Shown here: positions 26,618-36,335 of the stretch, one piece after another
How positions within the stretch are numbered: the first letter of the stretch is position 1
Layout: each line of letters begins with the position of its first letter
Assembly (NCBI GenBank): GCA_012798135.1
Contig: JAAZNU010000033.1
Location: 1 to 64,000 of the forward strand
Direction of reading: 5' to 3'
DNA: 64,000 nt
DNA from: Veillonellaceae bacterium
GTDB taxonomy: Bacteria; Bacillota_C; Negativicutes; UBA1444
Program-made: the position numbers and the translations under genes
The notes under the pieces: model-generated
Database searches by the model: none
What the model saw: only the letters and a program-made list of their open reading frames with translations
What the model was told of the DNA's origin: nothing

Positions 26618-29026
26618 GTGACACTCCGAAAGAAAACCTTGTTGGTCATCTGTCTGATCGTCGTCTCCTTTAGCTTGGTCTTGGTGCTATCCGCTAACCA
26701 AATTCTGCTTAGCGGCTTTTTGCTTGTGGAAAACCGCGAGTCGGAAAAGAATCTGCAGCGGGCCATGAACGCGATCAAGGCCGAAGAGGCTTCGCTCGCG
26801 GCATTTCTGGAAGATTGGGCCGTCTGGGACGACACCTATCAATTTGTGGCCGGCGCCAATGCCGACTATCTCAAAAAAAACCTGACGGCTTCGACTTTTT
26901 TGACCCAACGCCTTCAGCTGATGGCCTTTCTGGATCCTGCCGGACGGATTGTGCATGCCGTCTTGTTTGATCCGGCCACCAAAACAACCCGGAATATTCC
27001 TGCCGCCCTGGAAAGTGCTCTTAAGCCCGGCTCCATCCTGTTGTCCCACTCAACTGCCGACAGCACCGTACAGGGGTTGATCAATCTGCCGGAAGCCCCG
27101 TTGCTGGTTGCTTCCCGGCCGATCTTGGACAGTGAGCACAAACAGGCGCCACGGGGGAGCATGGTGATCGGCCGATTCCTGCATTCCGCCGAACTGGCCA
27201 GGATCGCCAACATTACGCATCTGTCGCTCGCCCTCGTTCCTTATGATGCCGCGTTGGGCCTGACTGTGGAGAAGCCGGTTCGTATCGAGCCGGTCAGTGA
27301 AGAAATCATTGCCGGCTACGCGCTGCTTTCGGATATCCGGGGAAACCCCGCCCTGCTGCTTAGAGTGGAATCCCCCCGATCCATTTATTCGCAGGGAAAA
27401 CGCACCGTGCAATATTTTCTGTACCTATTGCTGGCGTTCGGCGTGCTGATCGGCCTGGTCAATCTGCTGCTGCTCAAACGGACCGTCTTATCCCGGCTGT
27501 TCCATCTGGGTGGCCAGGTGACCCAAATCGGCCGGAGCAACAATCCCTCGCTGCGGGTGCAGCTATCTGGCAATGACGAATTGTCCAGCCTGGCCAAATC
27601 CATTAACCGCATGCTGGCAGCGCTCGAAACGGTCCAGAACGAATTGACGGACAGTGAAGCCGCGACCCGGGCCTTGTTGGATGGGATGCCGGATTCGTTA
27701 CTCCGTCTCGACCGTTCCGGAATCATTCTCGATTTCAAATCATCGCCGCAACGGTCGACAGCCACCCCGGCCCGCCTGTTGCCGGGCAATTCCCTGGCCG
27801 AAGTATACCCGGCAGCCTTCGCCGAACAAATGCTGGCGGCGCTGGCGCAAGCGTTTGTAACAAACCATGCGCAGTGTTTCGAACAGGAACTCGCCGTCAA
27901 CAATCAGCGGACCCGGCAGGAAGTGCGCATTTCGCCGATTAGTGAAACCGAGGCGATTGCCGTACTGCGCGATTTCACCGAGCGGCGTCAGCTGGAGCAA
28001 TCCCTGCAATTTTTCCATTTGCGGGACCCGTTGACGGGGCTCGCCAACCGGATGTGCTGGGAAGAAAAGCTGGCCGCGCTGTCCTTTTCTGCTGAAACTC
28101 CGGTGGGAATCATTTTGTGTGAAATCGACGAAATGCGTCTGATTTATGATAGTCTTGGGCAAGAGCAAACGAACCAGCTGCTCACCGCCACGGCCAATGT
28201 TTTGCGGTCGGTTCTCCCGCTCAACGCCACGGTCGCCCGAATCGGTCTTGACCGCTTTGCTGCGTTGTTGTCAGATATGAACGAACCGGCCGTGCTCCGC
28301 CTGGCGCAAAAAATCAGACAAGAAGTAGAACAACTCGCCACGGATCAAGTACATCTGCATTTCGGCCTCTCTCTGGGCTGCGCCTGGGGAAATCACAGCG
28401 CCGGCGGCGTACAGGAACTGCTGGGATTGGCGCAGACCCGGTTGCACCGGGAAAAGCTCGGCCGCAGCCAAGCCGCCCGCAGGGCTTTGTTTCAAAGTCT
28501 GCAAGCGACACTGGAAAACCGGGATTTTGTGATGCATCAGCACGCCGAACGGCTCTGGGCGTTGGGACGGGCAGTCGCCAAGGAGGCCGGCCTGTCCGGC
28601 AAACGGTTGCGCGATTTCAAACTGCTCACCCAGTTTCATGACATCGGCAAGGTGGGGCTGCCCGCCGATCTGCTGTTCAAACAGGAACGGCTGTCGACGG
28701 AGGATATGAGCCAGATGAAGCTGCATGTGGAAATCGGCTATCGCATTGCTCAATCCATTCCGGAATTATCCTCCATCGCCGATCTGTTGCTGAAACATCA
28801 CGAATGGTGGAACGGCCAGGGTTATCCGCTGGGGCTGAGCGGCGAAGCCATCCCCCTGGAATGCCGTATCTTCGCCATTGTTGATGCCTACGACGCCATG
28901 ACCAATGACCGGCCCGGCCGCAAAGCCCTCGCCAAAAAAGAAGCGGCCGCCGAATTGCGCAGATGCGCCGGCAGCCAGTTCGATCCGGAATTGGTGCAAG
29001 AGTTGTTATTGATCATCGGCGAATAA
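26618..29026 (+). CDS. CHASE4-HAMP-PAS-degenerate GGDEF-HD-GYP protein
   Basis: A membrane cyclic-di-GMP phosphodiesterase candidate, 802 residues. Helix 8-30, a CHASE4-like sensor (about 45-255, DWAVWDDTYQFV), helix 265-287, HAMP 288-340, a PAS-like part 345-455, a GGDEF domain 465-615 and HD-GYP 630-800 with HDIGK (674) and HHEWWNGQGYP (727). In the GGDEF domain the signature is GLDRF (543-547) and the metal site is CEIDE, so cyclase activity should be lost while phosphodiesterase residues remain. GTG 26618 has GGGAGG about seven bases upstream. It ends one base before the stop of the convergent gph gene. Paralogue of the gene at 11,871. Confidence 0.93.
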   Translation: MTLRKKTLLVICLIVVSFSLVLVLSANQILLSGFLLVENRESEKNLQRAMNAIKAEEASLAAFLEDWAVWDDTYQFVAGANADYLKKNLTASTFLTQRLQLMAFLDPAGRIVHAVLFDPATKTTRNIPAALESALKPGSILLSHSTADSTVQGLINLPEAPLLVASRPILDSEHKQAPRGSMVIGRFLHSAELARIANITHLSLALVPYDAALGLTVEKPVRIEPVSEEIIAGYALLSDIRGNPALLLRVESPRSIYSQGKRTVQYFLYLLLAFGVLIGLVNLLLLKRTVLSRLFHLGGQVTQIGRSNNPSLRVQLSGNDELSSLAKSINRMLAALETVQNELTDSEAATRALLDGMPDSLLRLDRSGIILDFKSSPQRSTATPARLLPGNSLAEVYPAAFAEQMLAALAQAFVTNHAQCFEQELAVNNQRTRQEVRISPISETEAIAVLRDFTERRQLEQSLQFFHLRDPLTGLANRMCWEEKLAALSFSAETPVGIILCEIDEMRLIYDSLGQEQTNQLLTATANVLRSVLPLNATVARIGLDRFAALLSDMNEPAVLRLAQKIRQEVEQLATDQVHLHFGLSLGCAWGNHSAGGVQELLGLAQTRLHREKLGRSQAARRALFQSLQATLENRDFVMHQHAERLWALGRAVAKEAGLSGKRLRDFKLLTQFHDIGKVGLPADLLFKQERLSTEDMSQMKLHVEIGYRIAQSIPELSSIADLLLKHHEWWNGQGYPLGLSGEAIPLECRIFAIVDAYDAMTNDRPGRKALAKKEAAAELRRCAGSQFDPELVQELLLIIGE

Positions 29027-29698
29027 TCAGGAATTCTTGTCCGCCGTCTCAACCAGGTCCATGATATCCGCCGGTTGGTGAATGACCCGCCGGGCGCCGG
29101 ACTGTTGCAATTCCTCCACGGTCCGGAACCCCCAGGCCGCACCGACGGCGAACATGCCGGCGGCATTCGCCGTGCGCATATCCGTGGCCGTATCGCCCAG
29201 ATACAAACATCTGTCCGGGGCGATTTTTAATGTTTGAGCGATTTCCAACGCCACCGTGGGATCGGGTTTGAGCGGCACATCCGGCCGGGCCCCCAAAACC
29301 GGCGCAAACTGCCAGCGGGGCAGCAAGGCGGCAACCATCGTCTTGGTAAACGGATCCGGTTTATTCGACAGCACCGCCAGTTTCAGGCCGGCAGCCGTCA
29401 GCCGGTCCAGCGTCTCCGCCATGCCGGAGTAGGGTTTCGTTTTTATTGCCCAGCGTTGTTCGTACTCGGCCGCCATGGCCCGCACGACCCTCTCCACCAG
29501 TTCGTCATCCGGATTGCCGGCCGGCAGAACCCGCCGCGCCAAGTTACGCATACCATCGCCAACGAAATACCGATATTTGTCCGGGTCGTGCTCCGGATAG
29601 CCGAGGCGCCGCAGCGCGGTGTTCATCGAATCGGCCAGGTCGGCCAGCGTGTCCAGAAGGGTTCCATCCAGATCAAAAATTACTGCCTCAAAATTCAT
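29027..29698 (-). CDS. HAD-family phosphatase, phosphoglycolate phosphatase-like
   Basis: A 223-residue HAD hydrolase of the Gph/PGP group. Motif I VIFDLDGTLLDT, motif II VLSNK, motif III Lys in VPLKPDP and motif IV YLGDTATDMRTA are intact, with a helical cap typical of phosphoglycolate phosphatase. It starts 14 bases after hisIE and is cotranscribed with the histidine genes, so a dephosphorylation step in that pathway is a possible alternative: no histidinol-phosphate phosphatase (HisN/HisJ type) is otherwise visible in the operon. That is inference from position. Confidence 0.88.
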   Translation of the reverse strand: MNFEAVIFDLDGTLLDTLADLADSMNTALRRLGYPEHDPDKYRYFVGDGMRNLARRVLPAGNPDDELVERVVRAMAAEYEQRWAIKTKPYSGMAETLDRLTAAGLKLAVLSNKPDPFTKTMVAALLPRWQFAPVLGARPDVPLKPDPTVALEIAQTLKIAPDRCLYLGDTATDMRTANAAGMFAVGAAWGFRTVEELQQSGARRVIHQPADIMDLVETADKNS

Positions 29699-29712
29699 TC
29701 GTCATCCTGCCT

Positions 29713-30375
29713 TCATGATTCAGCCTTTGCCGGGTCCGGCGTCTTGCCGCTGCGGCGTTGTTCAAGTTCCGCCAGCAAGCGGTCCAGATCGATCCCGTGC
29801 CAGGCCAGTAAAACAAGGCAATGATACCACAAGTCAGCCATTTCGTAAATGACCTCCCCGGGGCTCTGGTTTTTGGAAGCAATGATGGTTTCGGCGGCTT
29901 CTTCGCCGACTTTTTTCAGGATGCGATCCTGCCCTTTGGTGAACAGGTTCGTGGTATACGAGCCTTCTTTCGGGTTTTGCCGGCGACCCTGGATGACCCG
30001 GTACAAACCCGGCAGCACCGTTTCCGGCGTCGCCGGCCGCTCCGCAACGGTTGGATCGGCATCGCCGAATTTCCTGCTGAAACAGGAGAATGTCCCTTCA
30101 TGGCAGGCGGCGCCGGTCTGCTCCACTTTGATCAGCAAAGTATCGCCGTCACAATCATAGTACATCTCCCGGACCTGCTGCGTATGACCCGACGTCGCGC
30201 CTTTATTCCAGAGTTCTTGCCGACTGCGGCTATAAAACCAGGTTGTGCCGGTTTCGATCGTTTTTCCGAGCGACTCCCGGTTCATATAGGCCAGCATCAG
30301 GACCACTCCTGTCGCCGCATCCTGGATGACGGCTGGAACCAGTCCCTTTTCGTCAAAGCGGATTCGCTCGATCAT
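29713..30375 (-). CDS. hisIE: Bifunctional phosphoribosyl-AMP cyclohydrolase / phosphoribosyl-ATP pyrophosphatase
   Basis: It performs steps 2 and 3 of histidine synthesis. The N-terminal HisI domain (1-115) has [17 protein letters not shown], the metal-binding DCDGDTLL and [12 protein letters not shown]; the C-terminal HisE domain (130-220) has [15 protein letters not shown] and [10 protein letters not shown]. 220 residues is normal for the fusion. Its ATG shares a base with the hisF stop (TAATG), so the two are coupled. Confidence 0.96.
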   Translation of the reverse strand: MIERIRFDEKGLVPAVIQDAATGVVLMLAYMNRESLGKTIETGTTWFYSRSRQELWNKGATSGHTQQVREMYYDCDGDTLLIKVEQTGAACHEGTFSCFSRKFGDADPTVAERPATPETVLPGLYRVIQGRRQNPKEGSYTTNLFTKGQDRILKKVGEEAAETIIASKNQSPGEVIYEMADLWYHCLVLLAWHGIDLDRLLAELEQRRSGKTPDPAKAES

Positions 30376-31133
30376 TATAACCGCACCTCAATTCCCTGTT
30401 TCCGGAGATACTCCTTCGTCTGCCGGATGCTGAATTCGCCGTAGTGGAAAACCGAGGCCGCCAGCACGGCGTCCGCCTTTCCCTTTAGCAGGGCCTCAGC
30501 GAAGTGTTCCAGGCTCCCGGCGCCGCCGGAGGCGATGACCGGAACCTCCACCATTTCGGAGACCGCCCGGTTCAGCTCATTATCATAACCATCCTTGGTT
30601 CCGTCGCAATCCATGCTGGTCAGCAATATTTCGCCGGCGCCCAGGTCAACGCCTTGTTTGATCCATTCCAGCACATCCAGTCCTGTCGGCGTCCGGCCTC
30701 CATTGACATAGACTTCCCATCGCCCCGGGCCGGAACGTTTGGCATCGACTGCCAACACGATGCATTGCCGGCCGAAGCTCTTCGCGCCGTCGGCAATCAA
30801 AGCCGGGTTTTTCACGGCCGCCGTATTCAGCGACACTTTATCCGCGCCGGCATGTAGCATGGTCCGAATGTCCTCCACGGAACGAATCCCGCCGCCGACG
30901 GTGAACGGAATGAAAACCTGGCTGGCAGTGCGTCGCACCACATCCACCATGGTGTTGCGTCCGTCCGACGAAGCCGTGATATCCAAAAACACCAGTTCGT
31001 CAGCCATTTCCCGGTCGTAAAACGCTGCCAGCTCCACCGGATCGCCGGCGTCCCGCAACGACACAAAATTGGTTCCTTTGACCACCCGTCCGTTTTTCAC
31101 ATCCAGACAGGGAATAATTCGTTTTGTATGCAT
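30375..31133 (-). CDS. hisF: Imidazole glycerol phosphate synthase cyclase subunit
   Basis: HisF uses ammonia from HisH to form imidazole glycerol phosphate and AICAR. This (beta/alpha)8 barrel of 252 residues shows [18 protein letters not shown] (catalytic Asp), [15 protein letters not shown], the phosphate site [26 protein letters not shown] (second Asp) and VIASGGAGS. Starts at the last base of the hisA stop codon (TGATG overlap). Confidence 0.97.
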   Translation of the reverse strand: MHTKRIIPCLDVKNGRVVKGTNFVSLRDAGDPVELAAFYDREMADELVFLDITASSDGRNTMVDVVRRTASQVFIPFTVGGGIRSVEDIRTMLHAGADKVSLNTAAVKNPALIADGAKSFGRQCIVLAVDAKRSGPGRWEVYVNGGRTPTGLDVLEWIKQGVDLGAGEILLTSMDCDGTKDGYDNELNRAVSEMVEVPVIASGGAGSLEHFAEALLKGKADAVLAASVFHYGEFSIRQTKEYLRKQGIEVRL

Positions 31134-31867
31134 CAGACATTTCCTCCCTGCGCAACCCGCAAGGCGTCCTTGAGAGAAATCGCGCCCGTGTACAGGGCCT
31201 TGCCGATGATGACACCCTCGACGCCTCGTTCCGTCAGCGGTTGCAACGCCTGGATATCTTCCAGCCCCCGGACGCCGCCGGAAGCAATGACCTTCAGGCC
31301 GGACTTGTCCGCCAGTTGCAGCGTCGCCGCAACATTGACGCCGGTCAGCATGCCGTCCCGGGAAATATCCGTATAGATGATTCGCGTAGCGCCGGCCTTC
31401 TTCATGCGCAACGCCAACTCATCGGCCTGAAGCAGGCCGGATTTTTCCCAGCCGTCGACCGCTACTTCGCCGTTGCGGGCGTCAATGCCGATCACGATTT
31501 GTTCGCCGTATTTCGCGCAAACCTGACTGACCAGTTCCGGCGAACGTACTGCAACCGATCCCAATATGACGCGCTGAACGCCGGACGACAAAATCGTTGC
31601 GACGGATTCCAGGGTTCGGACGCCGCCGCCCAGTTGAATCTTGACGTCGAAAGACCCGGCAATCTTCTTGACCACTTCCAGGTTTATCGGCTGCCCGGCC
31701 CGGGCCCCGTCCAGGTCCACGATATGCAGCCATTCGCTCCCGGCGTCGATCCAGCGCCGCGCCGCCTCCAGCGGGTTTTCGGCAAACACGGTTTCCCGGT
31801 CGAAGCGTCCTTCTTCCAGGCGGACGCATTTCCCGCCGCGAATATCAATGGCCGGAAAAACAATCAT
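31133..31867 (-). CDS. hisA: ProFAR isomerase (phosphoribosylformimino-AICAR ribotide isomerase)
   Basis: HisA opens and rearranges ProFAR to PRFAR, the HisF substrate. The 244 residues start [17 protein letters not shown] (catalytic Asp8) and include [22 protein letters not shown] (second Asp) and [16 protein letters not shown] 31867 overlaps the hisH stop by ATGA; the frame stays open upstream inside hisH, but that extension has no meaning. Confidence 0.97.
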   Translation of the reverse strand: MIVFPAIDIRGGKCVRLEEGRFDRETVFAENPLEAARRWIDAGSEWLHIVDLDGARAGQPINLEVVKKIAGSFDVKIQLGGGVRTLESVATILSSGVQRVILGSVAVRSPELVSQVCAKYGEQIVIGIDARNGEVAVDGWEKSGLLQADELALRMKKAGATRIIYTDISRDGMLTGVNVAATLQLADKSGLKVIASGGVRGLEDIQALQPLTERGVEGVIIGKALYTGAISLKDALRVAQGGNV

Positions 31868-32478
31868 AATGGCATCTCCTTGAAGTTCTTCAATATTTGC
31901 AGGCCCACGCCGCTCGATTTTTCCGGATGGAACTGCACGGCCTGCACCTTGCCCCGGCCTACCGCCGCCGTAACCGTCCCGCCGTAGTCCGTCACCGCGG
32001 TCAGGATGGATTCGTCCGCCGGAACCGCGTGATAACTGTGAACAAAATACACATAGGCCGGTTGCGGAAGATTGGCGAACAAGGGACTTGCCGCCCGAAA
32101 CTCCAGGTTGTTCCAACCCATGTGCGGAATTTTCAAAGTCGGCGCGACAATTTTGCGCACCAGGCCTTTGAACACACCCAACCCGGGCACTCCGGGATCC
32201 TCCTCGCTGCCTTCGAACAGCATTTGCAGGCCCACGCAAATCCCCAAAAACGGTTTTCCGGCGGCGATCACTTCGTGAATGACCGCTTCCAGTCCCCGCT
32301 GCCGCAAATTGACCATACAGTCGCCAAAAGCGCCAACCCCCGGCAACACAACCTGCTCGGCGCTAAGAACCTCTGCCGGGTCGCGCGTCACCGTCACGCT
32401 CGCCCCGACCTGTTCGAACGCTTTGGCGGCGCTGTGCAGATTGCCCATTCCATAATCAATGATTGCGATCTTTCTCAT
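31864..32478 (-). CDS. hisH: Imidazole glycerol phosphate synthase glutaminase subunit
   Basis: HisH is a class I glutamine amidotransferase that feeds ammonia to HisF. The nucleophile elbow GICVGLQMLFEGSEED carries the catalytic Cys, and QFHPEKSSGVG carries the His and Glu. The N-terminus IAIIDYGMGNLHS and the PGVGAFGDCM loop are typical. ATG 32478 lies eight bases after AAAGGA; ATG 32487 is in the same frame but lies on top of that ribosome site. About 204 residues, as usual. Confidence 0.96.
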   Translation of the reverse strand: MRKIAIIDYGMGNLHSAAKAFEQVGASVTVTRDPAEVLSAEQVVLPGVGAFGDCMVNLRQRGLEAVIHEVIAAGKPFLGICVGLQMLFEGSEEDPGVPGLGVFKGLVRKIVAPTLKIPHMGWNNLEFRAASPLFANLPQPAYVYFVHSYHAVPADESILTAVTDYGGTVTAAVGRGKVQAVQFHPEKSSGVGLQILKNFKEMPL

Positions 32479-32490
32479 ATTGCTCATCCT

Positions 32491-33099
32491 TTACAACATT
32501 CCCTTGCTGGACGGAACGCCCTGGACCCGCGGATCAATTTCCAGCGACTGGGCCAGTGCCCGGCCCAACGCCTTGAAAATCGCTTCGATCATGTGGTGAC
32601 GATTTTTCCCGTACAGTATCCGCACGTGCAGGGTAATGCCGGCATTCACGGCCAACGCCCGCAAAAACTCCTCCACCATTTCCACATCCAGTTCGCCCAC
32701 GTGACCCTGCCCCAGTTCGGCGTCGAATACCAGGAACGGGCGGCCGCTAAAATCCAGAATGACCTGGGCCAGGGCTTCATCCATCGGGACCAGGAACTGG
32801 CCATAACGGCGAATGCCCCGTTTGTCGCCCACCGCCTGCTGCAATGCCTGCCCCAGCACGATGCCGACATCCTCCACCGTGTGATGGCAATCCACCGCCA
32901 AATCGCCGGTTGCCTGGATTTTCAGCGTAAACAGCCCATGCTTGGCGAACAGCGTCAACATGTGATCGAAAAAGCCGATTCCCGTAGCGATACGGGAATC
33001 GCCGGTCCCATCCAGGGACACTGATACATCCACCCTGGTTTCCTGGGTCTGCCGGCTTACAAATCCTTCCCTGGCCGCCTCTGGATTCTTGTCACACAT
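32491..33099 (-). CDS. hisB: Imidazoleglycerol-phosphate dehydratase
   Basis: HisB dehydrates imidazole glycerol phosphate to imidazole acetol phosphate. The 202-residue protein is the single-function form (no HisN phosphatase domain). The two metal-binding signatures are visible: GIGFFDHMLTLFAKHG with DCHHTVEDVGIVLGQAL, and YGKNRHHMIEAIFKALGRAL. ATG 33099 has AAGGAGG ten bases upstream. It overlaps the 3' end of hisC by 43 bases, an unusually long overlap. Confidence 0.96.
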   Translation of the reverse strand: MCDKNPEAAREGFVSRQTQETRVDVSVSLDGTGDSRIATGIGFFDHMLTLFAKHGLFTLKIQATGDLAVDCHHTVEDVGIVLGQALQQAVGDKRGIRRYGQFLVPMDEALAQVILDFSGRPFLVFDAELGQGHVGELDVEMVEEFLRALAVNAGITLHVRILYGKNRHHMIEAIFKALGRALAQSLEIDPRVQGVPSSKGML

Positions 33100-34184
33100 G
33101 GTTCGGGATCCCTCCTTGTCACGCTTCCATTATAGACCCGCAGGCCCTGCAAAACCTTGGTTTGTTCACTCCGGGTGCCGATGGTAATACGCAGGCACCC
33201 CTTCAGTTCAGGCATGGATGAAAAATCACGCACGCCGATGTGGTTATACGTCAAGATATCTTGAAGCAATTCCGGCTTCCCAACCCGAATCAGCAGGAAA
33301 TTGGCCGCCGAAGGAAATACTTCAATGGCTGCCAGTTTGTCAATCGCGCCGGCCAGCTCTTCCCGGCGGCCGATCAGTTCGGGAATCGCTTTCAGTACCA
33401 GATCCCGCTGGCGGAAACAGACCTCCGCCGCGGTCAACGAAAAGGCATTATTGTGGTAGGGCAAAAGCCGTTTGCCGATTGCCGCGCAGATCTCCGGCGA
33501 CGCCAGCAGATAGCCGACGCGGGCCGCCGCCAGTCCATACGCTTTGGAAAAAGTCCGGGCCACCATCAGCTGCGGAAATTCCGCCAGCCATGGCGTACAA
33601 GAGGTTCCGTAAAACTCCATATACGCTTCATCCACGAGTACCGGACAAGGGCATTGCTCAAGAATATTGCGCAACGACGCCGGCGAAATCACCGTCCCGG
33701 TCGGATTGTTGGGGTTGCATAAAATCAGCAGTTTGGCCCGGACCTGTCGTACCCTTGCCAGAATCGCCGCCGGCAACAGTTCGAAGTATTTGGTCAATGG
33801 TGCCGCAACAGGTGGCGAATCGGCCATCGCCGCGTAAGCCGGATACATCGAGAAGGATGGCCACTGATAAACCACTGGCCGCCTGGCTCCGCCAAACGTG
33901 GCGCAAACGGCGGCGATCAGTTCGCTCGAACCGTTGCCGATCAGCACCTGGTTCGCCGTCACCTGGTATTCGTCCGCCAGTAGCTTGCGCAAATTGGCTC
34001 CGCTCGGATCGGGATAGCGGGTTGATTCAACCAGTTTGAGCTGGGCCAGGATCTCCCGGCGAACCGACGCCGGCAGCTGCCCGGGCCGTTCATTGGCGTC
34101 CAGTTTGCAGAAGCAGACCTGGTCCACTCCCATAGCCTCACCCGTAAAATATTGCGGCAGCTGCTCCATTTCCGGTCTAAACAT
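33057..34184 (-). CDS. hisC: Histidinol-phosphate aminotransferase
   Basis: A PLP enzyme of fold type I that transaminates imidazole acetol phosphate. From ATG 34184 it has 375 residues. LDANERPGQLP opens the fold; LILCNPNNPTGTV and VDEAYMEFYG hold the PLP-binding Asn and Asp, and ARTFSKAYGLAAARVGY holds the Schiff-base Lys. The tail beyond RITIGTRSEQTKVLQGL is slightly long and carries the overlap with hisB. The upstream part of the open frame (to 34295) is antisense-like noise within hisD. Confidence 0.95.
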   Translation of the reverse strand: MFRPEMEQLPQYFTGEAMGVDQVCFCKLDANERPGQLPASVRREILAQLKLVESTRYPDPSGANLRKLLADEYQVTANQVLIGNGSSELIAAVCATFGGARRPVVYQWPSFSMYPAYAAMADSPPVAAPLTKYFELLPAAILARVRQVRAKLLILCNPNNPTGTVISPASLRNILEQCPCPVLVDEAYMEFYGTSCTPWLAEFPQLMVARTFSKAYGLAAARVGYLLASPEICAAIGKRLLPYHNNAFSLTAAEVCFRQRDLVLKAIPELIGRREELAGAIDKLAAIEVFPSAANFLLIRVGKPELLQDILTYNHIGVRDFSSMPELKGCLRITIGTRSEQTKVLQGLRVYNGSVTRRDPEPCVTRIQRRPGKDL

Positions 34185-35532
34185 TATTATACCTACGCAA
34201 TGCGATCGCCCGGGCATGCGCCGACAACCCTTCCGCCTCCGCCAGCCGCACAATATCGGCACCGACCACCGCCAGATCCGCCGGAGCATACGCAATCAGA
34301 CTTGTCGTTTTACGAAAGGTGTCCACATTCAAAACCGAGGCGTAGCGGGCCGTACCGCCGGTCGGCAGCACATGGCTCGGTCCGGCGAAATAGTCGCCGA
34401 GCGGTTCCGGCGAACCGGTGCCTAGGAAAATCGCGCCGGCATGTCGTATGCCCGGCAACAAAGATTCCGGCATCTCCGTCAAAATTTCCAGATGTTCCGG
34501 CGCAGCGGCATTCACGCATTCCGCCGCCTGGGCAAGATCGCGAACCAGCAAGACCATGCCCTGACGATCCAGGGCGGTTTGCGCGGTCGCCGCCCGAGGC
34601 AGCGTCGCCAGTTGCTCCTGCAGTTCCTGTTCCACCTGTGCCGCCAAAGTTTCACTGTCCGTGACCAGAATGCTGGAAGCCAGCTCGTCATGTTCCGCCT
34701 GGCTCAGCATGTCCGCCGCCACATAGGCGACGTCGGCGCTGCCGTCGGCGACGATCATGATCTCGCTTGGCCCAGCCAGCATGTCGATGTCGCAATGGCC
34801 GTAGACGGCTTTTTTGGTCAATGTCACAAAAATGTTGCCCGGTCCGACGATCTTGTCCACTCTGGGCACCGTTGCCGTGCCGAAAGCCAGGGCGGCAATC
34901 GCCTGCGCGCCGCCAATCCGGAATATTCTTTGCACACCCGCGATTTCGGCCGCCGCCAGCACCGACGGATTCACCGACCCGTCCGGAGAAGGCGGAACCA
35001 TCATGATCACTTCCCGCACGCCGGCCACCACCGCCGGAATCGCTGTCATCAGCACCGAAGAAGGATACGCGGCGGTTCCGCCCGGAACATAAATTCCCAC
35101 CCGGTCCAGGGGGGTCCGCCGCTGACCGACCCAGGAACCGGTCCCACGCGAGCTGGTCCAGGGACGATCGTTTGCCAACTGTTCCTCGTGAAAACGCCGA
35201 ATATTGGCAGCGGCCTGCTGCAGCCCGGCCGCCAGTTCCGCCGGTGCCGCCGCCATTGCCTGTTTCTTTTCGGCGGCCGTTACTTCCATCCCGGCCGCGG
35301 TCAGTTTCACTCCGTCGATTTTCGCCGTATATTCCAAGACGGCCTCGTCGCCCCGGCGCCGAATATCGCCGACAATGCGATCGACCAGTTGCTGCGGCGA
35401 CAGTGGCTCGCCAAACGTTTTTTCAATCCGGGCCTGTACTTTTCCACTGATCACGACTTCATCAAACGCCGGCTTCCTCAACAGCCGAACAATATCGGCG
35501 TTGGCCGCGCCGCGCAGATCCACTCTTTTCAA
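34177..35532 (-). CDS. hisD: Histidinol dehydrogenase
   Basis: HisD catalyses the last two NAD-dependent oxidations, histidinol to histidine. The 451 residues contain the dehydrogenase core with GVYVPGGTAAYPSSVLMTAIP-like sequence (seen as GIYVPGGTAAYPSSVLM), DMLAGPSEIMIVADGSAD and SQAEHDELASSILVT, which hold the zinc-binding Gln/His and catalytic His. It begins with TTG 35532 overlapping the hisG stop (TTGA), with GAGGAGG about ten bases upstream. Confidence 0.95.
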   Translation of the reverse strand: MKRVDLRGAANADIVRLLRKPAFDEVVISGKVQARIEKTFGEPLSPQQLVDRIVGDIRRRGDEAVLEYTAKIDGVKLTAAGMEVTAAEKKQAMAAAPAELAAGLQQAAANIRRFHEEQLANDRPWTSSRGTGSWVGQRRTPLDRVGIYVPGGTAAYPSSVLMTAIPAVVAGVREVIMMVPPSPDGSVNPSVLAAAEIAGVQRIFRIGGAQAIAALAFGTATVPRVDKIVGPGNIFVTLTKKAVYGHCDIDMLAGPSEIMIVADGSADVAYVAADMLSQAEHDELASSILVTDSETLAAQVEQELQEQLATLPRAATAQTALDRQGMVLLVRDLAQAAECVNAAAPEHLEILTEMPESLLPGIRHAGAIFLGTGSPEPLGDYFAGPSHVLPTGGTARYASVLNVDTFRKTTSLIAYAPADLAVVGADIVRLAEAEGLSAHARAIALRRYNNV

Positions 35533-36200
35533 CTTTGCGATTCCTCCTCCTGCAGTGTCCGGAGCTCCTCCACCATCTGGTGAATCCGTTCAAACTTCAT
35601 TTTAAAACTGACGCGGTTGGCGATGAACCGGGCCGTCGCCCGATGCAGGTTCGCCACCTCCAGCAGATGATTCTCTTTCAGGGTCCGCCCGGTCTCCACG
35701 ATATCAACGATCATCTCGGCCAAGCCCACCATCGGCGCCAATTCGATGGACCCGTTCAATTTGATGATCTCCATCTGGATGCCGTTGTTGAGGAAGAACT
35801 GCTCCGCCACCCGCGGATATTTCGTAGCCACCCGCAAATGGGCATAGTCGCTGAGTTTTTCCCGCCGGAGCGCCGCCGGCACGGCCAGCATCAGACGGCA
35901 CAGGCCGAATTTCATGTCCAGCAGTTCGTAAACATCCTTGCTCTCCTCCAGTAACACATCCTTGCCGATAATTCCGATGTCCGCCGCGCCATATTCCACG
36001 TAGGTCGGCAAGTCCATCGGCTTGGTGATGATGAACTGGATTTTTTTTGTTTCGTTGACAATGACCAGTTTCCGGGAATTTTCGGACAGTCCCTCGGCCG
36101 TATAGCCGAAACGGGCCAAGCGGTCTGCGGCCGGCTGAAATAATTTTCCCTTGGGCAAGGCAATGGTCAGCATGTCTTTATCGGGAGACGTCACATTCAT
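35529..36200 (-). CDS. hisG: ATP phosphoribosyltransferase, short form
   Basis: HisG joins ATP and PRPP, the first and regulated step of histidine synthesis. The 223-residue length shows the short form (HisGS), which lacks the ACT-like tail and needs HisZ; hisZ is present at 37,361. Typical parts are TIALPKGKLFQPA, PTYVEYGAADIGIIGKD, ATKYPRVAEQFF and the PRPP loop VDIVETGRTLKEN. The start is uncertain: GGAGG lies one base before ATG 36200, but seven bases before an in-frame GTG at 36194, which may be the true start. A TTG at 36218 is unlikely. Confidence 0.94.
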   Translation of the reverse strand: MNVTSPDKDMLTIALPKGKLFQPAADRLARFGYTAEGLSENSRKLVIVNETKKIQFIITKPMDLPTYVEYGAADIGIIGKDVLLEESKDVYELLDMKFGLCRLMLAVPAALRREKLSDYAHLRVATKYPRVAEQFFLNNGIQMEIIKLNGSIELAPMVGLAEMIVDIVETGRTLKENHLLEVANLHRATARFIANRVSFKMKFERIHQMVEELRTLQEEESQS

Positions 36201-36259
36201 TCCTCCTGTGTCAGCCAACTTATTATTCTTTAGTTATTTAAAGTATTAACATGTGAATT

Positions 36260-36288
36260 ATCCTACCATACTTTTTTTGCAACGTCAA
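36260..36288 (-). promoter_or_regulatory. Probable promoter of the histidine operon
   Basis: On the minus strand TTGACG (36288-36283), a 17-base spacer and TAGGAT (36265-36260). It is positioned to give a leader of about 50-60 bases before hisG. I saw no T-box or attenuator in this short leader. Confidence 0.65.
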
Positions 36289-36335
36289 TCATCACGAGAC
36301 ATCTTGCCAAAAAATCGCAGTAGGATTTTTCACAC

